In this document: one piece after another, positions 9,512 through 17,215 of the stretch | How the letters are laid out: the number at the start of each line of letters is the position of its first letter | How positions within the stretch are numbered: the stretch's first letter is position 1 | Source: Levilactobacillus senmaizukei DSM 21775 = NBRC 103853 | GTDB lineage: Bacteria > Bacillota > Bacilli > Lactobacillales > Lactobacillaceae | DNA length: 64,000 bases | Direction: 5' to 3' | NCBI RefSeq assembly: GCF_001592085.1 | Contig: NZ_BCWD01000006.1 | Span: 1-64,000 of the forward strand | Translations under genes and position numbers: made by a program | The notes under the pieces: generated by a model | Told to the model about the DNA's origin: nothing | Databases searched by the model: none | The model's input: the letters and a program-made list of their open reading frames with translations, nothing else

Positions 9512-10063
9512 ATGGTTGAGTCAGCTGAAAAACAATGGTACGTTCTGCATACTTACGCAGGATACGAAAACAAAGTCATGGCAAACTTGGAATCACGGGC
9601 CGAATCAATGGGGATGCAAGATAACATCTTCCGCGTGGTCGTTCCTGAAGAAGAGGAACATGAAGTTAAGAATGGTAAGGACAAGGTTTCCATGGAAAAG
9701 GTTTTCCCTGGTTATGTCTTGGTCGAAATGGTCATGAGTGACCAAGCCTGGTATATCGTCCGGAACACGCCTGGGGTTACTGGCTTCTTAGGTTCTCATG
9801 GTCAAGGTAGTAAGCCAACGCCATTGTTACCTGACGAAGTCGAACGGATTCTCCGTCGTGTTGGTATCTCAGCCCGGCATGCTGAACTGGATGTTGCTCC
9901 TGGTGACTCCGTAACCATCGTGGATGGGGCCTTCAGCGGCTTAGTTGGTAAGATTACCGAAGTCGATGACGAAAAGATGAAGTTGAAGGTTAACATTGAT
10001 ATGTTCGGTCGGGAAACCAGTACTGAACTGAACTTTGACCAAGTTGATCCGATCTTAGGTTAA
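9512..10063 (+). CDS. nusG: Transcription termination/antitermination protein NusG
   Basis: Binds RNA polymerase and modulates pausing and termination. Its 183 residues hold the NGN domain (QWYVLHTYAGYENKVMANLE through FPGYVLVEM), the NTPGVTGFLG segment, and a C-terminal KOW domain (APGDSVTIVDGAFSGLVGKI) at about residues 125-180. AAAGGAG lies upstream of the ATG at 9512. It is followed by a separate promoter for rplK, so it probably has its own transcript. Confidence 0.97.
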   Translation: MVESAEKQWYVLHTYAGYENKVMANLESRAESMGMQDNIFRVVVPEEEEHEVKNGKDKVSMEKVFPGYVLVEMVMSDQAWYIVRNTPGVTGFLGSHGQGSKPTPLLPDEVERILRRVGISARHAELDVAPGDSVTIVDGAFSGLVGKITEVDDEKMKLKVNIDMFGRETSTELNFDQVDPILG

Positions 10064-10191
10064 TTCGTTCATGACGCTGCTGACTACCGCACGTCGGTTG
10101 GTCGAGTATTTCGCAGTCGAGCAGGCCAAATCCGTGGTTTATCAGGCTTAATCGTCGTGGACGATTCTAAAATATTGGTTTCAAAATGAAC

Positions 10192-10220
10192 TTGTTGTAG
10201 TTAGTAAAGTGTGGTATGAT
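10192..10220 (+). promoter_or_regulatory. Promoter of rplK-rplA
   Basis: TTGTTG at 10192-10197 and TATGAT at 10215-10220 are separated by exactly 17 bp. A perfect 6-bp hairpin (GTATGC/GCATAC, 10227-10244) lies at the expected transcript start. Confidence 0.7.
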
Positions 10221-10251
10221 TCTCAAGTATGCGTTAGAGCATACAGTTAAC

Positions 10252-10285
10252 GTGGGAGGAGCAAACTAACAGCTCCACTTACCAC
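10252..10285 (+). promoter_or_regulatory. Putative ribosomal protein L1 leader site before rplK
   Basis: GTGG (10252-10255) can pair with CCAC (10282-10285), enclosing an inner hairpin GGAGC/GCTCC (10258-10262 and 10272-10276). The GTGGGAGG core resembles the L1-binding site that L1 uses to repress its own operon in bacteria. A second GTGGGAGG site lies before rplA. Confidence 0.5.
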
Positions 10286-10311
10286 ACACGGACTCAAGGA
10301 GGTATTGTCTC

Positions 10312-10737
10312 GTGGCTAAAAAAGTAGCTAATGTCGTCAAATTACAGATTCCTGCGGGTAAAGCAACCCCAGCTCCCCCAGTTGGACCAGCTTTAGGTCA
10401 AGCAGGGATTAACATCATGGGCTTCACTAAGGAATTCAACGCTCGTACCGCTGACCAAGCTGGTATGATCATTCCTGTTGTGATCAGTGTCTATGAAGAT
10501 CGTTCCTTTGATTTCATCACCAAGACTCCTCCAGCAGCAACGCTGTTGAAGAAGGCTGCTGGTGTTGAACACGGTTCTGGCGAACCTAACACGAACAAGG
10601 TTGCAACTGTAACCAAGGATCAAGTTAAGCAAATCGCTGAAACTAAAATGCAAGATCTAAACGCAGCTGATGTTGAAGCAGCTATGCGCATGATTGAAGG
10701 TACTGCCCGGAGCATGGGCTTCACGGTCGAAGGTTAA
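10312..10737 (+). CDS. rplK: 50S ribosomal protein L11
   Basis: A 141-residue protein of the GTPase-associated centre. It shows the N-terminal [20 protein letters not shown] and [10 protein letters not shown] signature, and the C-terminal rRNA-binding part ([20 protein letters not shown]). GTG at 10312 is preceded by CAAGGAGG. It forms an operon with rplA under a shared promoter. Confidence 0.98.
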   Translation: MAKKVANVVKLQIPAGKATPAPPVGPALGQAGINIMGFTKEFNARTADQAGMIIPVVISVYEDRSFDFITKTPPAATLLKKAAGVEHGSGEPNTNKVATVTKDQVKQIAETKMQDLNAADVEAAMRMIEGTARSMGFTVEG

Positions 10738-10785
10738 GCTCAGTTTTCGGATAGTCGGACACTTCACGAAAATGAAATGTGTCAA

Positions 10786-10811
10786 GTGGGAGGTTTATCC
10801 GTTACAACCAC
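10786..10811 (+). promoter_or_regulatory. Putative L1 leader site before rplA
   Basis: GTGGGAGG at 10786-10793 and a complementary CCAC at 10808-10811 bracket a short loop. It repeats the motif before rplK and sits 25 bp upstream of the rplA start, so L1 could act on both cistrons. A bulged hairpin (GACAC.../...GTGTC) lies directly upstream. Confidence 0.5.
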
Positions 10812-10835
10812 ATTTGCAAGGAGGAATACACAAAA

Positions 10836-11531
10836 ATGGCTCACAAACGAGGTAAAAAGTATCAAGACGCCGTCAAGATGGTTGAGGCCGACAAGGTCTA
10901 CAACATGAGCGACGCCATTGATTTGGTAAAGAAGATGGATTTCGCTAAGTTCGATGCAACTGTTGAAGTTGCTTTCAAGCTTAACGTTGATACAAAGCAA
11001 GCGGACCAACAACTCCGTGGCGCACTGGTACTTCCTAATGGTACTGGTAAGGATACAACGGTTGTTGTATTCGCCAAGGGTGACCAAGCTAAGGCTGCTG
11101 AAGCAGCTGGTGCCGATGTCGTTGGCGAACAAGACTTAGTAGAACGCATCCAAGACGGTTGGTTGGACTTTGACGTTGCAATTGCAACGCCAGATATGAT
11201 GGCCCAAGTTGGTCGTTTAGGCCGTGTCTTAGGACCTAAGGGCTTAATGCCTAACCCTAAGACGGGGACTGTTACGATGAACGTTGAAAAGGCTGTTTCC
11301 GACGCTAAGAACGGTCAAGTTACTTACCGGACTGACCGGGATGGTAACGTTGCTGTTCCATTTGGTAAGGTTTCCTTTGATGCTGACAAGCTTGCCGGCA
11401 ACTTGAAGACCATTGCCGAAACGATTGTACGTATTCGTCCAGCCGCTGTGCGTGGGACTTACGTTCAACACGTTTCAATCGCTTCTACGTTCGGCCCTAG
11501 TGTCGACGTTGACTTGAGCACTATGATCTAG
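10836..11531 (+). CDS. rplA: 50S ribosomal protein L1
   Basis: A 231-residue L1-stalk protein and probable operon repressor. It begins [20 protein letters not shown] and contains the family signature [18 protein letters not shown] near residues 127-145. The ATG at 10836 follows CAAGGAGG with correct spacing; a longer reading from 10779 would run through the leader site and is rejected. Confidence 0.98.
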   Translation: MAHKRGKKYQDAVKMVEADKVYNMSDAIDLVKKMDFAKFDATVEVAFKLNVDTKQADQQLRGALVLPNGTGKDTTVVVFAKGDQAKAAEAAGADVVGEQDLVERIQDGWLDFDVAIATPDMMAQVGRLGRVLGPKGLMPNPKTGTVTMNVEKAVSDAKNGQVTYRTDRDGNVAVPFGKVSFDADKLAGNLKTIAETIVRIRPAAVRGTYVQHVSIASTFGPSVDVDLSTMI

Positions 11532-11571
11532 TCCAAGTTATGAAGTGAATAAAAAAATCCCTCTCAATACG

Positions 11572-11600
11572 TTGACACTGGCTGTTGAGTATTGTATGCT
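11572..11600 (+). promoter_or_regulatory. Promoter of rplJ-rplL
   Basis: Consensus TTGACA at 11572-11577, a 17-bp spacer and TATGCT at 11595-11600. It lies between rplA and the L10 leader. Confidence 0.8.
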
Positions 11601-11605
11601 ATTAA

Positions 11606-11740
11606 AGTTATTAATAGATCTACCTAAGACTCAGGTGGCCCAACGGCCTTAATCGATGCCTGCCGAGGCAGAAGTTTACTTAAACTTTTGTTTCCTTATG
11701 TCTTGGTGGCATAGGGATTTTTTTATCCCACCAATCTACT
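11606..11740 (+). ncRNA. Ribosomal protein L10 leader
   Basis: The untranslated leader upstream of rplJ contains the conserved-looking TGCCTGCCGAGGCAGAAG hairpin (about 11657-11674) and a downstream terminator-like hairpin. Both position and architecture fit the L10 leader family, in which the L10(L12)4 complex binds its own mRNA to control expression. The exact ends are estimated. Confidence 0.7.
11694..11724 (+). terminator. Attenuator inside the L10 leader
   Basis: CCTTATGT pairs with GCATAGGG (with G-U pairs) around a short loop and is followed by T7. It lies about 33 bp before rplJ, so read-through must be regulated for rplJL to be expressed. Confidence 0.65.
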
Positions 11741-11756
11741 CTGGGAGGTGAACAAT

Positions 11757-12263
11757 TTGAGTGAACAAGCTATTGCTGTTAAAGCAAAACATGTTGATGC
11801 CGTTGTTGACAAGTTTAACAACGCAACGAGTGCCATTGTCGTTGACTACCGTGGTTTAACGGTTGAACAAGTAACCGACTTACGGAAGCAATTACGTGAC
11901 GCCGGCGTTCAGATGAACGTCATCAAAAACAAGGTTTTGACTCGGGCTGCCGACAAGGCGGGCTACGGTGACTTAAACGAAGTCTTCGCAGGTCCTACTG
12001 CCGTTGCTTTCTCTGACGAGGATCCAATCGCCCCAGCCAAGATTTTGAAGAAATTTGCTGATAGTGTAGACGCCCTTGAAATCAAGGGGGGTTACATCGA
12101 AGGAAAGATCGTTTCCGTTGATGAAATCAACACCTACGCTACCTTGCCTAGTCGTGAAGACTTGCTCTCCATGCTGGCTAGCGAACTTCAAGCACCAGTA
12201 CGGAACGTGGCCTACGCAATTAAGGCTATCGTTGACAAGGGTGACGAAGGCGACGCAGCCTAA
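11757..12263 (+). CDS. rplJ: 50S ribosomal protein L10
   Basis: Anchors L7/L12 dimers on the ribosome and with them represses the operon. The 168 residues show [20 protein letters not shown] near the N terminus and [20 protein letters not shown] near the end. TTG at 11757 is taken as the start because GGGAGG lies eight bases upstream; the in-frame GTG at 11748 overlaps that motif. Confidence 0.97.
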   Translation: MSEQAIAVKAKHVDAVVDKFNNATSAIVVDYRGLTVEQVTDLRKQLRDAGVQMNVIKNKVLTRAADKAGYGDLNEVFAGPTAVAFSDEDPIAPAKILKKFADSVDALEIKGGYIEGKIVSVDEINTYATLPSREDLLSMLASELQAPVRNVAYAIKAIVDKGDEGDAA

Positions 12264-12311
12264 GTACCCACGCTACACAAAAAATAAACCCAATTATTGG
12301 AGGAAAATAAC

Positions 12312-12680
12312 ATGGCTTTTGATAAAGATGCTATCATCGCTTCTCTTAAAGAAGCATCCATTACTGACCTTAGCGACTTAGTTAAGGCAATTGAAGACGA
12401 ATTCGGCGTATCCGCTGCTGCCCCTGTTGCTGCAGCCGGTGCTGCTGGTGGCGACGGTGCCGCCGCTAAGGACTCATTCGACGTTGAGTTGACTGAATCT
12501 GGTGACGCCAAAGTTAAGGCTATTAAGGCCGTTCGTGAAATCACTGGTCTTGGTTTGAAGGACGCTAAGGGTCTTGTTGACAACGTACCATCTGTCATCA
12601 AGGAAGGCGTTTCAGAAGACGAAGCTAACGACGTCAAGGAAAAGCTTGAAGCCGTTGGTGGTGTGGTTACGCTTAAGTAG
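12312..12680 (+). CDS. rplL: 50S ribosomal protein L7/L12
   Basis: The 122-residue stalk protein that recruits translational GTPases. It has an N-terminal dimerisation helix, an Ala/Gly-rich hinge at about residues 38-56, and the C-terminal domain with [20 protein letters not shown]. The ATG at 12312 follows TGGAGGAAAATAAC. A strong terminator follows, and rpoBC is not downstream in this window. Confidence 0.98.
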   Translation: MAFDKDAIIASLKEASITDLSDLVKAIEDEFGVSAAAPVAAAGAAGGDGAAAKDSFDVELTESGDAKVKAIKAVREITGLGLKDAKGLVDNVPSVIKEGVSEDEANDVKEKLEAVGGVVTLK

Positions 12681-12700
12681 TCATTTACTAACTAATATCA

Positions 12701-12750
12701 AAAGGGGCTCAATCGTATCGCTGAAAAGCGGTGCGGTTGAGCCTTTTTTC
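12701..12750 (+). terminator. Terminator after rplL
   Basis: GGGGCTCAATCGTATCGC pairs with GCGGTGCGGTTGAGCC (imperfect) and runs into T6-C-T7. Confidence 0.85.
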
Positions 12751-12784
12751 TTTTTTTCTGTTTTGATGGATTGCGATTAAAGCA

Positions 12785-12846
12785 TGGGACGAAATGTGGT
12801 ACAAAAACTCTGGACCACATTTTTGAGAATCTAAGTGGGACAGAAG
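12785..12846 (+). other. Inverted repeat with GGGAC motifs
   Basis: AAATGTGGT (12792-12800) and ACCACATTT (12814-12822) form a perfect 9-bp stem. It is flanked by TGGGACGA and GTGGGACAGAAG, close to the CTGGGACAAAAG at about 60795-60806. It may be a dispersed 3'-UTR-type element; its function is unknown. Confidence 0.35.
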
Positions 12847-12938
12847 CGATTACTGAACGGTTGATTGATATTTTGGCGGTTTGTAACTCATGGTTGGCGA
12901 TGATATAGTTGGATTGGATTCAATTAGGAGGTCATTAA

Positions 12939-13535
12939 ATGACAGTAAAAATTGGCGTCATTTTGGGTTCTACCCGGACCCATTCATTGGGAGACCAAAT
13001 ATTTAAGTATCTTCAACGGACGACCTCAATCCCGAATGGTGATTTTACCTGGATTGATTTGAAAGACTACCCGTTGCCAATGTACGATCATGATGAGACA
13101 CCATTGTCAGAACCAATTCAAAATCTAACAAGTCGTGAGCGAAGCTGGCTGTCGGTTTTGGAACAGCAAGATGGGTATATCTTCTTGAGTCCAGAGTATG
13201 ATCACGCCATTCCTGGGAGTCTTAAGAATGCCTTGGACTTTGTTGGTCCAGAAACAGCTAATAAACCGGTACAAATTGTGACGTATTCCAAGTATAGTGA
13301 TGGCGGAATGTTAGCTGCCGCTTCATTTGTCGGTGTCTTACAGATGCTTAAGCTGATCGTCTTGCCGACACCGGTACTGTTATGGAATGCCGATACTAAC
13401 TTTGCGTCGGATGGGACATTGATTGCTGAAGCGGCGAATAGTGACCATTTTGCCGAAAGATTGCCAAGTGCTTTTCGTGAGTTAACCCACTACGCTCAGA
13501 TTATGAAGGAACATCCGTTGCCAACGTCGCTTTGA
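12939..13535 (+). CDS. NADPH-dependent FMN reductase-family protein
   Basis: A 198-residue flavodoxin-fold oxidoreductase. The N-terminal GVILGSTRTHSLGDQI is the FMN phosphate-binding loop, and LSPEYDHAIPGSLKNALDFV matches the family's isoalloxazine-binding motif (S-P-E-Y-N-x-x-x-P-G-x-L-K-N-A-x-D). Such enzymes reduce FMN, quinones, azo dyes or chromate; the true substrate is unknown. The ATG at 12939 is preceded by TTAGGAGG. It is a single-gene unit with a terminator 120 bp downstream. Confidence 0.88.
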   Translation: MTVKIGVILGSTRTHSLGDQIFKYLQRTTSIPNGDFTWIDLKDYPLPMYDHDETPLSEPIQNLTSRERSWLSVLEQQDGYIFLSPEYDHAIPGSLKNALDFVGPETANKPVQIVTYSKYSDGGMLAAASFVGVLQMLKLIVLPTPVLLWNADTNFASDGTLIAEAANSDHFAERLPSAFRELTHYAQIMKEHPLPTSL

Positions 13536-13657
13536 CAACGAGGGGGCCTGACCAGTTTAGTCGGTTCGTGACGATTAGCAGGGAATTGCAAAAATATTTA
13601 GCGGTTTTGCTCATTCGTCGTGAGTGAAATTAGTCAAAGGGATTAGTTCGACCATCA

Positions 13658-13689
13658 AAAGCGTTTAGGATAACCTGAACGCTTTTTTT
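13658..13689 (+). terminator. Terminator after the FMN reductase gene
   Basis: AAAGCGTTTAGG and CCTGAACGCTTT form a stem around ATAA, followed by T7. Confidence 0.85.
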
Positions 13690-13805
13690 GGTCACTTTTA
13701 AGCTGGCCAATCATATAACTTTTTCTAAGATTTGTGGTGGCTCATAGTACTTCTGATGATAAACATCTATGCTGGAGAAAAAGAATTTTGCAGGGGGATC
13801 TCGGT

Positions 13806-14501
13806 ATGACGGGAACAGTTTTAATCGTCGAGGATGACGCTGCGTTGTTAGATTCATTAACAACGGAGTTGCAATTCGAGGACTACACGGTATTGAATGC
13901 TCGCGATGGTCGAGCGGCGCTTAAAATTTACGAGAGTAATCAGGGACAGCTGGATCTAATTTTATTGGACTGGATGTTGCCAGAACTGGATGGCCTAGGT
14001 GTGTTACGACGAATCCGCAAAAGTGACAATTTACCGGTGATTATGATGACGGCCAGAGACTATGTAGGGGATAAGGTGGCTGGTTTAGATACTGGTGCTG
14101 ACGATTACATCACTAAACCGTTCGATATTGAGGAATTACTAGCTAGAATTCGAGTTGTCTTGCGCCATCAATCTCGGCAACAGGCTGCCGGTAGTCAACT
14201 TCACGTCGGCGATCTGGTGTTAGATATCAGGTCGCGGCAAGTTCTGCGTGACGGTCAATTGATTCAGTTGACCCAGCGAGAGTATGAGCTACTCCTCTGT
14301 CTGATGAAAAATTCCGGACAGACGATGACTCGGGATGAGTTACTTAACAGTGTCTGGGGGGTGGATTTTGAAGGCCAGCCGAATATTGTCGATGTCTATG
14401 TCCGTTATCTCCGAAATAAATTACGGGAAGAACATTTTCAACCACTAATCCATACGGTCCGTGGCGTTGGGTATGTGCTCTCGGCCGAGTATCACGGGTA
14501 A
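13806..14501 (+). CDS. OmpR/PhoB-family response regulator
   Basis: A 231-residue two-component regulator. The receiver domain covers residues 1-118, with the acidic pair in VEDDAALLDS, the phosphoacceptor Asp55 in LLLDWMLPELDG, Thr in MMTARD and Lys in DDYITKPF. The winged-helix DNA-binding domain lies at about 130-228 (LTQREYELLLCLMKNSGQ, VDVYVRYLRNKL and TVRGVGYVL). The ATG at 13806 follows GCAGGGGGATC and gives the standard N terminus. It overlaps the histidine kinase gene by one base. With PAP2 and mprF genes downstream, an envelope-stress role is plausible but inferred. Confidence 0.95.
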   Translation: MTGTVLIVEDDAALLDSLTTELQFEDYTVLNARDGRAALKIYESNQGQLDLILLDWMLPELDGLGVLRRIRKSDNLPVIMMTARDYVGDKVAGLDTGADDYITKPFDIEELLARIRVVLRHQSRQQAAGSQLHVGDLVLDIRSRQVLRDGQLIQLTQREYELLLCLMKNSGQTMTRDELLNSVWGVDFEGQPNIVDVYVRYLRNKLREEHFQPLIHTVRGVGYVLSAEYHG

Positions 14502-15895
14502 TGCGGATGAAAAAGCAAATTGAGAATCATACAACAGCCCAGGAGATTCAGCGTCGCTTTTTGACGATGCTAGTTTTGATGACCTTATTTATGGGGGTGT
14601 CAATCGTTAGCACGGTTGGTTATCAATTGGTCAAGCAGAGTGAACATTCTTCTCAGCAACTTATTCGGAGCTTGCGGCGGTCCTTTATCAATGATCGACC
14701 CGATTGGAATTATTGGCAACGGACTAGCCCGTTAGACACTCGAAATACCTTCGTGCGGGTTTATAAGGAACATGATCGTCGGTCAACGAGTACCTTTTAC
14801 TCGGCGCGGGCGCGACATTTTATTCACCAACATCATTACCCGCTCCCATTCTATCCGTCATTGGATTATACGCCAGGCTATGGGATTACCTACTATCGTG
14901 CAGGTAGTCGGGCGGGATTCTATTCCGAAATCTGGATGAGTTTGACCCCGGTCACAACGATTCTATTTTCAGTCTTAGTGGTGACGGCTGGTGTGGCGAT
15001 TCTGATGATTGGTGTTGGGTGGATTTATGTTCGTCGGACGGCGAATAAAATCACACAGCCGTTAGCCGGCTTGAATACCGCTGCCAAGAAGCAGGCCCAA
15101 GTTCGAACGGTTAAAGCCGCGTTGCCGATCCCGGATCGGCCGCAGGAGGTGACACAGCTAGCCGCGAGCTTCAATGAGTTACTCACAGTGATTAATCAAA
15201 ATGCGGAGCAGGAACGGGCGTTTACCTCTAATGCAGCCCACGAACTGCGAACACCGATTGCCGCTATTCGTGGTCACGTTCGCTTGCTGGAACGGCGGGC
15301 GGCGGGACATCCAGAGATTATTCCGCGGTCGATTCAATTCATTGATGAAGAGTCGATTCGAATGCAGAAGCTAGTTGATAGTTTGCTGACACTGTCCAGA
15401 GCCGATCGCGGCGCCCTGACCTTAACGAGTTTTGATCTAGTCCCGATTATTCATGAGACGATTGAAGAGGAACGGGCAGTTTTACAGCAGCCGATTGAGG
15501 TTCATTTAATGGAAAATGTCATAGTGTTTGGCCATGCGGAGAGTATCCAACAGATTTTGACGGCGCTCCTGGATAATGCTGGTAAGTATTCACCGAAAGA
15601 TCAGCCGATTTCGGTGATCGTAACGGTTAATGACGGTTGGATTGACCTAAGCGTTGCTGACTTAGGGCTGGGCATTGCAGATGCGGATAAACCGCGAATA
15701 TTTGATCGATTCTATCGGGTTGATTCAGCCAGAACTCGTGAGGTTGGCGGAACCGGGTTAGGTTTAGCCATTGTGGCCCAGTTAGTCAAGTTAAATCGTG
15801 CGACCATTCGGGTCATCGATAATCGACCTCAGGGGAGTCGATTCACTGTAAGATTTCAGGCAGGAAATACGAATTCTGAGAATCCTTCAGTCTAA
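14501..15895 (+). CDS. Sensor histidine kinase
   Basis: A 464-residue membrane kinase, partner of the preceding regulator. Hydrophobic spans at about residues 20-44 and 150-178 enclose a roughly 105-residue extracytoplasmic sensor region rich in Tyr, His and Arg. A HAMP-like linker follows, then HisKA with phospho-acceptor His247 in SNAAHELRTPIAAI, and HATPase_c with N box DNAGKYSP, G1 DLGLGIAD and G2 GTGLGLAIV. The sensor region has no recognisable domain. The start ATG overlaps the regulator's stop. A terminator follows. Confidence 0.94.
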   Translation: MRMKKQIENHTTAQEIQRRFLTMLVLMTLFMGVSIVSTVGYQLVKQSEHSSQQLIRSLRRSFINDRPDWNYWQRTSPLDTRNTFVRVYKEHDRRSTSTFYSARARHFIHQHHYPLPFYPSLDYTPGYGITYYRAGSRAGFYSEIWMSLTPVTTILFSVLVVTAGVAILMIGVGWIYVRRTANKITQPLAGLNTAAKKQAQVRTVKAALPIPDRPQEVTQLAASFNELLTVINQNAEQERAFTSNAAHELRTPIAAIRGHVRLLERRAAGHPEIIPRSIQFIDEESIRMQKLVDSLLTLSRADRGALTLTSFDLVPIIHETIEEERAVLQQPIEVHLMENVIVFGHAESIQQILTALLDNAGKYSPKDQPISVIVTVNDGWIDLSVADLGLGIADADKPRIFDRFYRVDSARTREVGGTGLGLAIVAQLVKLNRATIRVIDNRPQGSRFTVRFQAGNTNSENPSV

Positions 15896-15924
15896 TCTCT
15901 TTTGGAACCGGTAGCTAGAACCCT

Positions 15925-15972
15925 AGTCCTTGCCTATGATGGAGACATTCCAGCATGGGTAAGGATTTTTTT
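15925..15972 (+). terminator. Terminator after the two-component genes
   Basis: AGTCCTTGCCTATGATG pairs with CAGCATGGGTAAGGATT (imperfect) around a short loop, followed by T7. Confidence 0.8.
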
Positions 15973-16016
15973 GTAGCAACAGTGGTCTAATGATGACCAG
16001 AGAGGTAGGTAGCGTG

Positions 16017-16652
16017 ATGACAGAGGCGCAAGCCAATCAAGAATTAGCCGTGGGTTTTGGGGGATTATTTGGGATTCTAGCCATCTTGATCAAGTTCGGA
16101 TCGGCTAGGCTGGCGGAAGTGGATCGATTGGGTCTAAGCATTTTAAATTCGGGTTTGTTGGGACAACCCGTTCGATGGTGGTCGTGGTTAACGGCAACCG
16201 GGAGTCCCCTGATTATGGGCGGGATAACCGTGGGATTGGGCCTGTCCTTGTGGTACCGGCGCCAGGTGGCTTGGGCTGCGACGATAATCATTGCCTGGGT
16301 AAGTGGTGATGTTCTGATCATGATGCTAAAACATCTAGTGGTTCGCTTGCCATCGGCTCAAAGCACGATGGGCGTTGAGCGGATCGGCTTTCTTAGCAGT
16401 CGGGTGTTTAGTACCACCTTGCTAACCCTGATGGTGGGAACGCTACTTTTTAAAATGTTAAATCAGAGCTGGTTGGTATGGCTACTAGTGGGTCTACTTG
16501 GATTGTGGGTTACCGGTGTCATGCGGGCCAGCATGGGGTTGAATAATTATTTTCCCAGTGATGTTTTGGGAAGTCTTCTGCTAGCAGGCGGCTGGTGGTG
16601 CCAATGCGTGAGCCTGCATGAGCGATTCTGGGTTAAACGCTCAATGGTGTAG
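16017..16652 (+). CDS. PAP2-superfamily-like membrane protein, catalytic residues missing
   Basis: A 211-residue protein with about five or six hydrophobic segments arranged like lipid phosphatases. Family landmarks can be aligned but are degenerate. KHLVVRLP stands where K-x6-R-P is expected, and GFLSSRVFSTTLL stands where G-x-S-F-P-S-G-H-x-x-x-T-T is expected, so the catalytic His is replaced or lost. MRASMGLNNYFPSDVLGS stands where R-x-x-x-G-x-H-Y-x-S-D-V is expected, with the second His replaced. It is therefore probably not a phosphatase, or a diverged one. The ATG at 16017 (or GTG at 16014) follows AGAGAGGTAGG. It lies between a two-component system and mprF. Confidence 0.75.
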   Translation: MTEAQANQELAVGFGGLFGILAILIKFGSARLAEVDRLGLSILNSGLLGQPVRWWSWLTATGSPLIMGGITVGLGLSLWYRRQVAWAATIIIAWVSGDVLIMMLKHLVVRLPSAQSTMGVERIGFLSSRVFSTTLLTLMVGTLLFKMLNQSWLVWLLVGLLGLWVTGVMRASMGLNNYFPSDVLGSLLLAGGWWCQCVSLHERFWVKRSMV

Positions 16653-17215
16653 CTGTTAACGGGGAAGAAGCGTGAGTGATTAGGCAATATTTAACACGGT
16701 GTGATTCTGTGGTGTTTGGATTCTGAAAGTTTCTCAGAAGAATCACTTTTGGAGCCAGTTTTGATGGTGTAGCTAATGGTTTATTATGAATTTAATCAAT
16801 GGGACCTTAATCATTGATTAGAAACAGCACCTTGGGGGAAGCCAAATAATGGTTGCCAGTTTGGAACGGGTTATTTGCTTGAGATTACGAGTTCCAAGAA
16901 TTGAAATTTGTCGTCAGCGTGATGGTGGTCATTGGGGTAAGGGAATAAAAAACGACATTAAGCTAAGATTTGGCGTTAAGTCGACGATCTAGCGGGGAAA
17001 CCTTAATTGTCATGAGAAGTCAGGATGCCATTGATTGGGGAATCAAGACATTGTAGCGGTCAGGATTACTTTCTGGCCGTTTTTTGTTTGACGATGAAAC
17101 GAGTCACTGGTAATTGGTTAAGATAGGTCATTGACAAAACTAGCTAATGGATTATCGGTCTAATTGTGATTTGGATTAATGGTTGGCATAATGAAGGACT
17201 ACGGGGGGGATTATC
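16653..17215 (+). other. 563-bp intergenic region with hairpins
   Basis: No convincing gene. It contains a TTCTGA/TCAGAA hairpin (16730-16749), an AATCAATG/CATTGATT hairpin (16794-16819), a 47-codon reading frame from an ATG at 16849 to 16992 with GGGGGA nine bases upstream (Arg/Lys-rich, no recognisable family), and a terminator at 17056. TTGACA at 17131-17136 could serve the mprF promoter, but no good -10 lies at the right distance. Confidence 0.5.
17056..17085 (+). terminator. Terminator without an obvious upstream gene
   Basis: CGGTCAG (17057-17063) and CTGGCCG (17073-17079) are followed by T6. It is 400 bp beyond the PAP2-like gene, so it may end a small RNA or small gene in this gap. 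Confidence 0.65.

Noticed and set aside
9450-9737. 95-codon frame overlapping nusG
   Set aside because: Runs through the pre-nusG hairpin and T-run; out of frame with nusG.
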